NCBI GenBank assembly: GCA_016946835.1 | Contig: JACVTC010000027.1 | Coordinates: 765,001 to 790,000, forward strand | DNA: 25,000 bases | Direction: 5' to 3' | Source of the DNA: Neocallimastix lanati (nom. inval.) | Taxonomy: Eukaryota; Neocallimastigomycota; Neocallimastigomycetes; Neocallimastigales; Neocallimastigaceae | In this document: positions 1 through 9,613 of the stretch, piece after piece | How the letters are laid out: the number at the start of each line of letters is the position of its first letter | How positions within the stretch are numbered: the stretch's first letter is position 1 | Notes under the pieces: model-generated | What the model saw: only the letters and a program-made list of their open reading frames with translations | Told to the model about the DNA's origin: nothing | Databases searched by the model: none | Translations under genes and position numbers: made by a program

Positions 1-262
1 TTAACTTGAAGATTAGAGGTTTGAATAGGGGTATCAATATCCATAGCATCAATATTTGATACCGTTGGGGTTTTCATTGGTGTAGCAGTTGGAGTGGTTG
101 TCACCGTTGATGCAGCAGTAGTAGAATCAATAGTAATAGCCGAAGTAACTGCTGTATCAGTATCAATATCCATAGTATTATCTGTTTTTGTACTTTCCTC
201 ATTCATAGATCCCAAAATTTGAGATGAAGAATCAATAGTAACAGAAGTTTCATTATTAACAA

Positions 263-328
<66 letters not shown>

Positions 329-1485
329 CAGAATTATTAATTGTATTGATATTAATAATGGTATTATTTTTAATATTGGTACTATCATTGATATTAGTAT
401 TGGTATGGTTATTGGCATTGGTATTGTCATTGGTATTATCATTGGTATTATCATTGGTATTAGTATTGTTATTGGCATTAGTACTGGTATTGGCATTGGC
501 ATTGGTATTAGTATTAGTAATGGAATCATTAGAATTAACATTATCAATATTTAAATTCAAATGTTCACTTCTTAATTTATTTTTTTTTAATTGTACACTA
601 TAGATACTCTTCCATTGAATATAAAGTTGACGAATCTTTTCTTGAATATATATATTTTTTAAAAGAACATTAATTCTTCTTCTACAAAGTTCTCTCGTAC
701 GATTAGGGAAAAGAAGGGATATAGGACTCCATAAAAGTTTAGCTTTATCGGCTCTATGTTTAGAAATAACATAAGCATGTATTAAAACTTCATCTTCTGC
801 TGCTGTCCAATTAGGACGTTTTCTTTTATTATTAGCTTCATACTGACTCTTATACTTTTCAATATCCCCAATGACCGGAAGAGAATTTAAATCATTTTCA
901 CTGTAAGGTTGTGTATATTTATTAGAATAAATATTTTTACGCTTAAGTCCCGTTCTAAAGTTATTATGGTCAACTGAATTATCTCTAAAGGAAGGTCTAC
1001 CTCTCATTAATTCACAAGTTTCTTTATTATTGGAGGTAGCGTTATTATTACCACCATTGTAGTTATTATTACCACCAATCTTAAGAGACTTCTTTATACG
1101 TGAACGATGACGATATCTTCCTTTATGAGAACTACCATTTCTATAATTAATAAGAGAGAGCTTCTTCTTACGATATTTTAATTCATAACGAGTATAGTAC
1201 GATTTTACTCTAATTTCAGAAATACCAATTTTTGCAGCAATTTCTTTACAAAGAGTATTATTATTTAATGGAGTAATTCCCTTTTGTTTATTAATATAAG
1301 TATCTAAGATAAGTTTTTGAGAAGCAGTACAAGATATTGAAATTTGCCAATTTCTAATATTAGTAATATAAGCTAAAGGATGGGAAGGATCAAAAACAGC
1401 TTTACTATAATGAACACGTTTACGAGAACCATTTTTTTCATCATTATCATTATCTTTATCTTTATCTTTATCTTTATCTTTATCT

Positions 1486-1531
<46 letters not shown>

Positions 1532-4093
1532 CATCATTATCATTATTATTACTATTATCATTATTATTATCATCATTATTTTTATTTTTATTATTTACAT
1601 TTACTTTATTATTTTTATCTTCATCTTCAACTGTATTATTATTTTCTTTTTCACTTAAATTATTAATATCTTTATTTTCATTTTTATTTTCATTTTCATT
1701 TTCATTTTCATTTATTTCCTTTGTTTCATTTAAATTTTTTGATTCATCTGTTGAAGTAGTTGGTTCATTAGTAGTCGTACTTGTAGTCTTATTCACTGAG
1801 GTATTTTCTTTATTTTTCTTTCTTGATGAAATAACATCCTTTGTAAAGATATCAGGATCACGTTGTTGACAGATACATTGTAACTGAATCCAATAATTAT
1901 TTAATTCTTCAAAATTATAAATATTAAATCGTTTGATAAAAGTCAACTCTCTTACCGCATAATCATAGAGAGGAACTGAAATATAAAAATGATATTTATG
2001 ACATAAGGTATCTTGAGGAACATAATGCTGATTAGAAACTTCAACTTCTTCACCTTTTTCATTAATAGGTTTAATTAATTTTAAAGCAATTAAAATTTCA
2101 AGAGTACTTTTTAAAATTCTACGGAAACGCATTTTTCCTCCAAAGAAAATATATTTAATATTTTTAGGGAATTCAAGAATTGTCTTCTTTTTACTATCTG
2201 GAAGACGAAGATATTCATCAAGTTCTGTGGAAACAGATAATTGACCAATGATCTTCAAATATAAATCCATGGTCATTTCTTTAATAATAAGAGTTGCTTC
2301 AAACGGATAATATTTCTTATTTTTATCCAATTCATTAATATTTTGTGATTTTAATATACATTTTAAAATATGTACATGAAGTAATTTGACACGAATCATC
2401 TTTGCGGTAATCCAACCATAATTCTGAGCAATACAATTCCATAGAATGGTTGTATTTTCTGATTTTAATTTATTACTATTGGCACTTTCACTGTTATTAT
2501 TTTCATTATTTTCATTGTTACCACTACCTTTATGTGCTTGATCCTCTTTTTTATGAACATTATCCTTAATGATCGGAGAAATATGATGACCTTTACTATC
2601 TTTATCATTAATAACAGTATTATTGGAATCTGATTTTTGATGGAATTTCATTCTCTTCTTTAAATCTTCTAAATTTTCCATTTCTATAGAATCGGCAAAT
2701 TTTACTTTCTGTTGTTTTAATTTACCAGTATTTAATACATTTTTATCTCTCATAGAATCAATAAACTGCTTTACTTCTTCACAATCCGTTGGAACATTTT
2801 GATTAAGAATAAGTGTCTTATTAATATAATCACCATAAAGTGTTGGTAATTGAATGATTAATATTTTTAAAGCCTCTTCTTTTTCTAATACTTTAACCAT
2901 ACGTAAAATAGTTTTTTTATCAATTTTATGATTATTATCACCAAAGTTTTGTTCATATTCATCTAAATCATTTAAAAAGATGGAATTGATTTCTATAATA
3001 TTTTCCTTTTCTAATCTTTCTATTAAATATTGTCTTCTACGTAATTCCGTTAACGAAACAATTTTATCTATGATTAATAAAAAAAAATAAATATATATAG
3101 ATATATAAGAGAAATAAATATATAAATGAAATTAAATATATTAAATAAATAAATATATAATATAATAAAAAATAGTATATATATATATAAAAGAAATATA
3201 AATATATATAAAAAAAAAAAAAAAAAGATAAAAAATAAAAAATAGTATATTTATATATATATATAAGAAATAAATTTATAAAAAAATAAAAAAAAAAAAT
3301 TAAGTAAATAAATAGTTATAATTAAAATACAAATTAAAAAATAATAATAATAATAACAATAATAATAATAATAAGCAAATAATAAATATAATTTATATAT
3401 ATATATATATATATAACATAATATTAATAATATTATAATAATATAATAATATATTTATTATAATTTTTATGATAATTATAGTAATTATTATAATTATTAT
3501 AGGTATACTTTTATTTATAATTTTATGACTAAATAAAAAAAAAAAAAAATTAAAATAAAATAAAATAAAATAAAATAAAATTATATATATATGTATATAT
3601 ATTAAACAAAAATGTTTACTTCTAGTACTTTTTTTTCCTTGATACTTATTTAAAAAATCTTTATTTTGAATAATATAATCATCTAAAACTTTTTCAGTCT
3701 TTATTTTTGAACTTAATTCATTTTTGGTATCATTGAAGTTTAATTGTTGATTTGATAATTCTCCTTCATTTCCTGATATATTTGATTTATTTAATTCATT
3801 ATTTTCATTATTATTGTTGTTATTGTTATTATTATTACTATCTGTAGTAGTAGTTATTGTAGTAGTAGTATTTTCAATCGATTCCATATTTTGTTCTACT
3901 TTATTCTATAAACCAATAAAAAATTATTGATCATAAATCATAATTAATATATATATAATTAATAACAAATATATTATATTATATTATATAATTTAAATAT
4001 AAATTTCATATATAATATTAAAATTTAAAAAGTACAAACAAACAAAAAAAAAAATAAAATAAAATAAAAAATAAAAAATAAAAAAAAAAAAAA

Positions 4094-4130
<37 letters not shown>

Positions 4131-6576
4131 TTTTAAAAATATTATAAAAAATAAAAACAATATATATAAATATTAATTATTACTTAAAATAAATAATTAT
4201 ATTTATTAAAAATATATATACATATATATTGAGCTGATATATATATATACACATAAATTTTTTTTTTTTCAATTTTATTGATTTACCTTTCTTTTTGATT
4301 TTTGACGAGAAATAATATTATTAGTGGTAACCATTTTTTCTATTTCATTATCATTAATAACATCATTTCTTGACTTTCTAAGGAAATTTTCAAAAGCACC
4401 TGCAGCAAAATAACGATAATGTCTTTCTTTTCCTACAAACTCTGCAATACGATTAATACCAATGGTATCCTTAGGAGCCTTACTTGGACGTACCAACTTT
4501 TCTAAAGCTCTCACTAAAACACGTGTACCAACAAAACTCAATGAATTTCGTATACTATTAGCAGTAATTCCTTTTTCACCACTAAGAGCAATAATACGAT
4601 AGACTTGATATTCCAAAGGAAGATCTACTAAAATACCCCCTTCACCAACAATATCTATTTTCTTATTACTTTGAAGATCCATATCTTTAACATTATCAAT
4701 ATGTGATTGTGGTCTTAAAATAGTATACATTTTTAACAGTTTATAACATCGTTCTGGCGCTCTATTTTCCTTTTTTACCATAATTTTTTCTATATATTTT
4801 TTTTCACATAATAACGATAAGGTACGATTAAACCATTTTCTCTGATTAAGTGTACAATTATAAAAACCCTATGAATATATTACAAAATTAATACAAGTAA
4901 AAAAAAAAAAAAAAAATAAAAAAAAAAAAAAAAAAAAAAAAAAAATAATAATAATAATAATAATAAATAATAATAAATATTAATAAAATGAAATAAAATA
5001 AAATAAAATAAATGTGTATATATATATTATTAGTAATGTTATAGTACTATTATAGTATTATTAATTATTAATTAATAATTATTAATTATGATTTAACCTA
5101 AATATATAATATATATATTTATAATATTTTTTTCTTTACCAAAGCTGTCTGTAAATTTGTTGCCGATAATATATTATTTAAGGCACTATTTAAAATTTCA
5201 GTAATTTTAATTTTAACTAAGGCACTATTAACAGAGATCATATCTTCCTCCTCATTTGAATCCTTTGTAGAATCACCTTTATTATTACTTTCATCTAATA
5301 AATGATATTTATTAAACATTTTTTCATTTCTATTTCTATATTCCAAAAAGGATGGATTCTTAAGGGCATACCGTATCAATATACATAAATTTGTAAATAT
5401 ACCCTTTGAAACTACTGGATATTTAACACTATCGAGGAATTATTGTTGTTGATGTTGTTGTCGTTGTCGTATTTAATATATGAATATTATTTAAATACAA
5501 AAGAAGAAATGATTATTACAGTTATTGTTATTAATTTAACATATATATAGGTATAATATTTAAATTAATATTAAATGAAATAATAAAATAATTTGTAATA
5601 GAAAAGTTAATAATATTCTTTTATTATTATATTCTATTATAATTTTTTTTTACAGTAATATCAATATTTTTTTTTTTTTTTTTTACATTTTTATTTTTCA
5701 TATATATTATGAATTTAGAAAAAAAATAAAAAAAAAAAAAATAAAAAAAAAAATAAAAATAAAAATAAAAATTATATATATATATACAACGATTATTACA
5801 TTAATTTAAAATCCATTAATATTTTTAAGCAATGAAACAACGATCTCGGATCCATATTAAGTTTTTTAGCGATATCATTTTGAGTAATACCTTTCGAACG
5901 ATTTTTTGCAATGGCTTCCAATACTAAATATTGAGAATTTGTAATTCTTGAACATAATATCTTTTTTTAAACAAAAAAAAAAATTTTTTTTATTAATGTA
6001 ATTATTTTTGAAATTCATTTATTAAAAAATATATATATATAAATATAAAAATTTAAAAATATAAAAATTTAAAAATATAAAAATTTAAAAATATAAAAAT
6101 TTAAAAATATGAAAATTTAAAAATATGAAAATTTAAAAATATGAAAATTTAAAAATATGAAAATTTTAAAATATGAAAATTATAAAAAAATACATAAGTT
6201 TATTAGCATAAAATAAATTTAATGTTAATAATATTTAATATATATGTTATATTTACTATAAAAAAAAAAAAAAAAATTGAATATAAAATTAATATTACAT
6301 CTTCTGATCCAATAATGTGTTTCTTTCTATATTCATATTTAACATATATTCTAAATTCTTCACCATATTTCTCATTGAGGGATTCTAGAGTTTCCTTTAT
6401 AACATCTTTTAAAGGAATTTCTTTAAACTGATAAATTTTAATAATAGCAGTATTAATAGTTTAAATATATAAAAAAAATATATATTAATAATAATGTAAA
6501 AAAAAAAAAATTCCATATATATTTAAAAAAAATATAATTTTTTAATGTTGTAATATATATTAATTATTATATTTAA

Positions 6577-6610
<34 letters not shown>

Positions 6611-6907
6611 CTCGTTATATATATATATAAATTTCATTTTTTATATCTTTAAAAAATTATTAAAATATTTATAATTTATATGTATATATTTATGAAATAA
6701 ATTTTTATTCATATGTATATTTATATATATTATATATTATTATTAATAATAAAATAATTTACTTGACTTTCTTCATTATCTTTATTTGCTAAATGAAAAC
6801 CTAATTCTTTAAGTTGTAATACATAAGTCCATAAATAATTTTTCATATACTTATCAATTCCTTTATAAAATTAATTTATAACATAAAAATAAATAATAAT
6901 ATACATA

Positions 6908-6942
<35 letters not shown>

Positions 6943-7416
6943 TAATAATGATTCTAACAATTATTTTAATAATTTAAATTTTAAAATTATGATTATTTTT
7001 AAACATTCTTTAAATTTTGCTATTATAATTAACATTATTATTATTATATTTAAAATAAAAGTAAAAATATATATACCATTGAAACTTTCATTTTCTTCTT
7101 TACATTTCTTTGACAATAAATGCCAAAATCTCTTGATGGTACATCCTTTATCATTTTAAATGAAATTATATTTATAATTTTAAATTTTAATAAATATATA
7201 TATTAAGGAGAATTATTAATTTTCTAATTTTTTTTTAAAAAAAAAAAAATATTTCGCAATAATATATATATTATTTAAAAATTTTTAAATTATTATTATT
7301 ATTATAATTTTAATATTCATTAAAATTCTTCATTTTTTAAATAAATTATTAATAATTTTACCTCTTCCTCCCTCAAGAGAAATTTCGGGTATACAATATT
7401 TTAATATATTATCCAT
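1..7416 (-). CDS. TFC3: B-block-binding subunit of TFIIIC (Tfc3/tau138/GTF3C1-like), nine exons, 3' end beyond window
   Basis: This subunit of nuclear TFIIIC binds the B box of tRNA-type promoters and recruits TFIIIB and RNA polymerase III (family knowledge). I rebuilt the exons by eye (high to low): 7416-7362, 7145-7077, 6860-6763, 6427-6299, 5960-5800, 5428-5140, 4868-4287, 3905-3620 and 3067 to the edge. Every junction is GT-AG and the frame stays open throughout, giving about 1,578 residues without a stop. The ATG at 7416-7414 is directly preceded by an in-frame TAA. Visible modules: N-terminal signature (1-40), B-block winged helix (118-172), further winged-helix-like segments (268-460, 558-640, 830-895), homeodomain-like (1128-1193) and Myb/SANT-like (1309-1363). 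Yeast Tfc3 has about 1,160 residues and human GTF3C1 about 2,100, so this length fits given the Asn-rich linkers. Codons end mostly in A or T. Splice sites are inferred without transcript data; the family call is firm. Confidence 0.88.
264..536 (-). repeat. Coding tract: poly-Asn run and Asn-Thr-Asn-Asp repeats
   Basis: ATT trimers at 264-328 (plus strand) encode an uninterrupted Asn run of about 21 residues. The stretch at about 375-520 carries TTGGTA / TTGGCA / TTATCA hexamers that encode NTND, NTNA and NT units. Other frames through this tract also lack stops; they are shadows of the repeat and not genes. A Thr/Ser/Asp-rich tail follows toward the window edge. Confidence 0.85.
648..824 (-). 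other. TFC3: TFC3 Myb/SANT-like segment
   Basis: Residues about 1309-1363 read NWTAAEDEVLIHAYVISKHR, then LLWSPISLLFPNRTRELCRR and RINVLLKNIY. The pattern 'WT..EDE.L..A......R....W..I..LFPNRT...CRRR...L' is a Myb/SANT-type helix bundle with the expected Trp and acidic residues. It marks the C-terminal half of fungal Tfc3 proteins. A basic helical region (QEKIRQLYIQWKS) follows, then the Asn/Thr repeat tract. Confidence 0.65.
1158..1358 (-). other. TFC3: TFC3 homeodomain-like segment
   Basis: Residues about 1128-1193 read RNWQISISCTASQKLILDTY, then a 'GITPLNN' turn, then AAKIGISEIRVKSYYTRYEL and a basic end (KYRKKK). The helix-turn-helix layout ('A.kIGIS..RVK.YY') with a basic C-terminal tail resembles the homeodomain-like region in the C-terminal half of Tfc3 proteins. 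It is followed by a Lys/Arg-rich stretch and an NNN/GGNNN linker. Confidence 0.55.
1440..1740 (-). repeat. Coding low-complexity tract: Asn/Asp/Lys/Glu repeats
   Basis: On the coding strand this in-frame microsatellite encodes (NE)n, then Asn-rich runs, then (ND)n and six (KD) units. The DNA is built from TTTATC, ATTATC and ATTTTC hexamers and ATT trimers on the plus strand. Hexamer units keep the dipeptide frame, so length change need not disrupt the protein. It lies between the WH-like and homeodomain-like modules and is probably a disordered linker. Confidence 0.85.
2060..2260 (-). other. TFC3: TFC3 conserved mid-region (residues about 827-893)
   Basis: The segment reads LSVSTELDEYLRLPDSKKKT, then GGKMRFRRILKSTLEIL and IALKLIKPI. 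A 'RFRRIL...L..L..L.LI.P(I/L)' helix-helix pattern is typical of the large TFIIIC subunit and resembles the end of a winged helix. Just N-terminal, around 2390-2450, YGWITAKMIRVKLLHVHI is also a familiar family block. No DNA-contact residues can be assigned by eye. Confidence 0.6.
2830..3067 (-). other. TFC3: TFC3 exon 9 start: winged-helix-like segment
   Basis: After intron 8 (3619-3068, 552 nt) the protein resumes NKIVSLTELRRRQYLIERLE and KENIIEIN, then KIDKKTILRMVKVLEKE followed by ILIIQLPTLY. 'R(R/K).YL(L/I)E.L....I' followed by 'IDKKTL.R....L...G..K......PT' is a recurring segment in Tfc3/GTF3C1 proteins and is probably another winged helix that bridges to the linker. Residues are about 558-640. 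Confidence 0.72.
3068..3619 (-). other. TFC3 intron 8, AT-repeat-rich
   Basis: This is the largest intron of the gene (552 nt). It has a GTAAAC donor and an ATCATAG acceptor and holds A-runs, (TA)n stretches and five to six (TAAAA) pentamers at about 3551-3580. No coding potential is seen; a minus-strand frame running in from exon 8 is only read-through. Confidence 0.7.
3620..3905 (-). other. TFC3: TFC3 exon 8: Thr/Asn-rich linker
   Basis: The exon enters in phase 0 after a TTTATAG acceptor (NKVEQNMESIENTTTT) and encodes a low-complexity linker with a Thr run, ten consecutive Asn and an NKS/NEGEL polar stretch. A short helix (IKTEKVLDDYIIQNKDF) follows before the GTAAAC donor at 3619-3614. 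The internal Met could be mistaken for a start. The frame beyond the donor (ILFYFILFYF and similar) is translated intron. Intron 7 upstream (4286-3906, 381 nt) holds an (AAT) run at 4096-4131. Confidence 0.7.
4287..4868 (-). other. TFC3: TFC3 exon 7: winged-helix modules 2-3
   Basis: This 582-nt exon (residues 268-461) starts GFYNCTLNQRKWFNRTLSLL and runs through EKKYIEKIMV to RCYKLLKMY, a winged-helix-like 'R..L..L....YIE...V' pattern followed by a strand. A second module carries LPLEYQVYRIIALSGEKGIT and VLVRALEKLV, which corresponds to the DNA-binding-like 'P.E.QVY..I...G..GI' segment of Tfc3/GTF3C1 proteins. The tail is basic (SRQKSKRK) and ends at the GTAAAT donor. Translation from the internal Met at 4781 is possible on paper, but the frame extends upstream to the acceptor at 4870-4869. 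Confidence 0.8.
4896..5012. repeat. Poly-A, AAT and AAAAT runs in TFC3 intron 6
   Basis: Intron 6 (5139-4869, 271 nt) contains two A-runs of about 17 and 25 bases, followed by AAT trimers and five TAAAA pentamers. On the sense strand these are T-rich tracts upstream of the acceptor at 4870-4869. Confidence 0.8.
5140..5428 (-). other. TFC3: TFC3 exon 6: continuation of B-block domain and acidic linker
   Basis: After the TAG acceptor at 5430-5429 the exon reads VKYPVVSKGIFTNLCILIRY, the beta-wing and following helix expected after the B-block recognition helix. A polar linker follows with an acidic run (SNEEEDM), then a helical stretch ending NLQTAL at a GTAAAG donor. The 289 nt restore phase 0. 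Intron 5 (5799-5429, 371 nt) separates it from exon 5 and carries a short (AAC)-type repeat, read on this strand, just upstream of the acceptor. Confidence 0.75.
5800..5960 (-). other. TFC3: TFC3 exon 5: B-block TFIIIC winged-helix domain
   Basis: The exon encodes residues 118-171. Core motifs are QYLVLEAIAKNRSKGITQ, then NDIAKKLNMDPRSLFH, then a hydrophobic helix ending DFKL. This matches the B-block_TFIIIC family pattern: a helix with 'LEAI', a 'GITQ' turn, an 'IA..L.(M/I)DPRSLFH' recognition helix, then 'L...(G/K)L(I/V)'. The exon ends in phase 2 at a GTAATA donor. It is completed by T at 5428, giving Ile followed by VKYPV, the usual strand after the recognition helix. Without that splice the frame stops at once (ATG TAA), which explains why the domain hides in a short ORF. 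This is the strongest evidence for the gene's identity. Confidence 0.88.
6043..6187. repeat. 16-bp minisatellite in TFC3 intron 4
   Basis: About nine head-to-tail copies of a 16-bp unit, ATATAAAAATTTAAAA (plus strand), lie inside intron 4 (6298-5961). The left copies read ATATAAAA and the right copies ATATGAAA, so the array is split into two variant blocks. The last copies decay. It is non-coding. Confidence 0.85.
7077..7416 (-). other. TFC3: TFC3 exons 1-2: start codon and N-terminal signature
   Basis: Exon 1 (7416-7362, 55 nt) begins MDNILKYCIPEISLEGGRG. The G split over intron 1 (7361-7146, 216 nt) completes a glycine, and exon 2 (7145-7077) continues CTIKRFWHLLSKKCKEEN. The pattern 'MD..L....EISL(D/E)G..GC......W' is how many Tfc3/GTF3C1 proteins begin, which supports this start. 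Intron 2 (7076-6861, 216 nt) begins GTATAT and ends AAAG. Exon 3 (6860-6763) and exon 4 (6427-6299) complete the N-terminal domain before the B-block exon. Neither exon is long enough to stand out as a free-standing ORF. Confidence 0.8.
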
Positions 7417-7594
7417 TTAATTTTTATATTAGAAGAAAAATAAAATAAAATAAAAAAAAATAAAAATATATTATAATAAAATAATAAATAATAATATATA
7501 AAGTAATAGAAAAAGGAAAAGAAAAAAATAAAAATTAAAAATAATATAAAATAATGGTATTTTATTTTATTACTTTATATTTAATTAATTCAGG

Positions 7595-7669
<75 letters not shown>
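7417..7669 (-). promoter_or_regulatory. Probable TFC3 promoter: 75-base poly(dA:dT) tract
   Basis: The plus strand shows an uninterrupted run of 75 A at 7595-7669, which is T-rich on the gene's sense strand and starts about 180 bp upstream of the ATG. Long poly(dA:dT) tracts exclude nucleosomes and mark promoters in AT-rich eukaryotes (established knowledge). Assigning it to this gene rests on position only. The sequence in between is AT-only and shows no clear initiator. The run length may be affected by assembly error. Confidence 0.4.
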
Positions 7670-7671
<2 letters not shown>

Positions 7672-8579
7672 TTAAAAAAAATAATATAATAAAATAATTT
7701 AACTTAAATTATATGGATATATAATTTCCTTTAAAATAAAAGATATTTCATATCTTTTAAAATATATATATATATTTATATATATTATTATTAAAATAAA
7801 TATTATCTTGTATTATTTATATTTAACTATTGTAAAAGAATTTAAAATAACTTTAATAAAAGTTATTAGAAAGTAATAAAAAAAAAAAAAGTTTTTAAAT
7901 TATAATGTTATGAATAAAGAATAAAAAAATGATTAATAACAATAATATAATTTAATTTATTAATTAATTTAAATAGTTAGTTATAAAAAAAAATTAAATA
8001 AAAAAAAATGTTTATAATTTATTTATCCATCCATTATTAAATAGTATTAATAAATGAAACTAAAAAAGAAAAGAAAAAAAATTTTTTAATAATTAAATTA
8101 TTATAAAAAAAAAAAATTATTAAATAATTATATATATTAATATAATTAATTATTTTTATTTTAATTAAAAACTAGAATAGTTTTAAAAAAATTTTACATA
8201 TAAATCACATGAACATTTTCCATCTCATAGTAAAAAAAAAAAAAAAAAAAAATTTATATAATTATATAATCAAAAAAATATATATATATTTAATATGTAC
8301 CCCTTAAAATACTAAAATTTAAATATACTTTTTATACATTATAAATCCATTAATTATATTAATAATTATGTCTTATATTTATTTATTAACTGGTATATCA
8401 TTTCATTATTTAGTTTCTCTAATTTTTTTTTTTTGTTTGTTTGTTTGTCTTAATGATTTTTAAGATGTAATTTGTTACAACTAACAGAATAAAACATTTT
8501 ATTTTAAATTTTTAATATATTCTTTTTATAATTAATAATTTTTTTTTGTTTTGTTATAAATATAATTTTTTTTTTTTTT
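7670..8579. other. AT-rich intergenic, no gene seen
   Basis: The stretch contains short A-runs (about 19 bases near 8232) and scattered ATA/TTA stretches. A TTTG repeat (GTTTGTTTGTTTG) sits near 8436. I find no ORF with recognisable protein and no RNA gene. Confidence 0.6.
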
Positions 8580-8904
8580 AGATTAGGAAATAGTATGTAA
8601 AGATAGCAATAAGATCTCTGTGCTTTTCCTTTTTATGTATTGTAGCAGATAATTATAATAAATTACTAACTATGTATTGCTTTATTGTTTCGGCCTCGAA
8701 ACGACCCAATCCCAAAGACAAGACTAATATAGTAAGATTTAATCAAAAAAAAAAAAAAAAAAAAAAAAAAAAACGATGCAAGTAAAACGGGAGGGAGAGG
8801 ATCTTTTGTCAGTGATCTTCTTGTACTATCTTTGGGTGATGGTGAACGATACAATTCCTCTATAGATCAAGTGAAAACAAACTACTACTAACTGTACTTT
8901 ACTC

Positions 8905-8915
8905 ATATATATAAG
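8905..8915 (+). promoter_or_regulatory. TATA-box-like element within the GC-richer island
   Basis: TATATATAAGC lies in locally mixed sequence (ACTC before, TCCATCC after), so it stands out more than the simple TA repeats elsewhere. It is about 190 bp upstream of the small ORF at 9104. If the island is an LTR, this would be its core promoter. Confidence 0.3.
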
Positions 8916-9103
8916 CTCCATCCTAGTTTAAGCTCAGAATATATGTGTTCATTAAATGTTTGGGGAAACACCTTAGAAAGACCACGCCTATGTATGTTAT
9001 GACTTTAGTCCGATTGTATTTATTTATACAGCTATTCTTCGGTTACATCTAGAACCATTCATTATTAAATGTCGTAACCCTAAATCCTACGTCAAAATCC
9101 CCC

Positions 9104-9172
9104 ATGGATATACCTCAGAATTTCGACATCGCCGAGTTAGATCCAGAAGCCTTCAGTAACTATCAAATATAA
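9104..9172 (+). pseudogene. 22-codon ORF, probably a truncated protein start
   Basis: ATG follows CAAAATCCCCC and opens a frame reading MDIPQNFDIAELDPEAFSNY, then QI and a TAA that arises just as the sequence reverts to pure A/T. Nine of about 21 codons end in G or C (CAG, TTC, GAC, ATC, GCC, GAG, GCC, TTC, AAC), unlike the A/T-ending codons of TFC3. The frame looks cut off by A/T-rich sequence. I do not recognise the peptide; a gag N-terminus is a guess from context. Confidence 0.25.
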
Positions 9173-9613
9173 TTAAAATATATAATTTTTTTATTTTTAA
9201 TATTCTTTTCAAAAATCAATTTAGCTTGTCTAATATTAGCTTAAATAAATATTTATAATTTTTTTTTATTATATATATATAATAAATAGATATTATTAAA
9301 ACAATTTTCCATTATTTTAAATAAGATATTATTTTAAAATAATTTTTCCTTTTCTCTATACTAAATATATGTTGCTACAATATATATATATAAGAAAAAA
9401 TCATTTAATATAAAAAACTCATGAGTATGTTTTTTTTTTTTTTTTTTTTTTTTTCTTATTATTTTTTTTTATATTTAAAATTCAATTAAAAATATAATAA
9501 ATATTACATAAATAATTAAATTCAACAGTATTATAACAGATTTCTATTTCTTTAATAAAGTCATAATCCACAATTATTAATATCTATCATTATCATCATT
9601 ATTATTATTATTA

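Larger units (their letters stand above)
8580..9172 (+). mobile_element. Possible retroelement relic: GC-richer island, LTR-like
   Basis: The base composition changes sharply here, with many G/C-containing words (for example CGGCCTCGAAACGACC near 8691 and GGGAGGGAGAGG near 8791), and returns to nearly pure A/T after 9172. An A-run of about 29 bases interrupts it at 8745-8773. Possible LTR boundaries are TGTAGCAGATAAT at 8640 and GGTTACA ending at 9047, with a TATA box inside and a short ORF just downstream. That order (LTR, leader, truncated gag start) would fit a degraded LTR retrotransposon. I see no second LTR, no target-site duplication and no recognised primer-binding site, so this is only a candidate. 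A relic of a cellular gene is the alternative. Confidence 0.33.

Noticed and set aside
203-603. Ile/Leu/Val-rich frames on both strands over the left-edge repeats, which look like membrane proteins
   Set aside because: They are shadows of the Asn/Thr-coding hexamer and ATT tracts of the TFC3 last exon, in other frames.
1373-1658. Two Ile/Met/Phe-rich frames, one on each strand
   Set aside because: They are shadow frames of the Asn/Asp/Lys repeat tract in TFC3 exon 9.
3393-3887. 164-codon gene starting at the Met in exon 8
   Set aside because: The frame extends upstream to a splice acceptor. Its C-terminal half (LFYFILFYF and similar) is translated intron past a clear GTAAAC donor.
6222-6431. 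69-codon plus-strand frame
   Set aside because: It is antisense to TFC3 exon 4, which has good splice sites and continues the conserved protein.
8666-8854. 62-codon minus-strand frame with a Phe run
   Set aside because: The Phe run is the A-tract read in reverse and the flanks match nothing I recognise. The island reads better as a relic on the plus strand.
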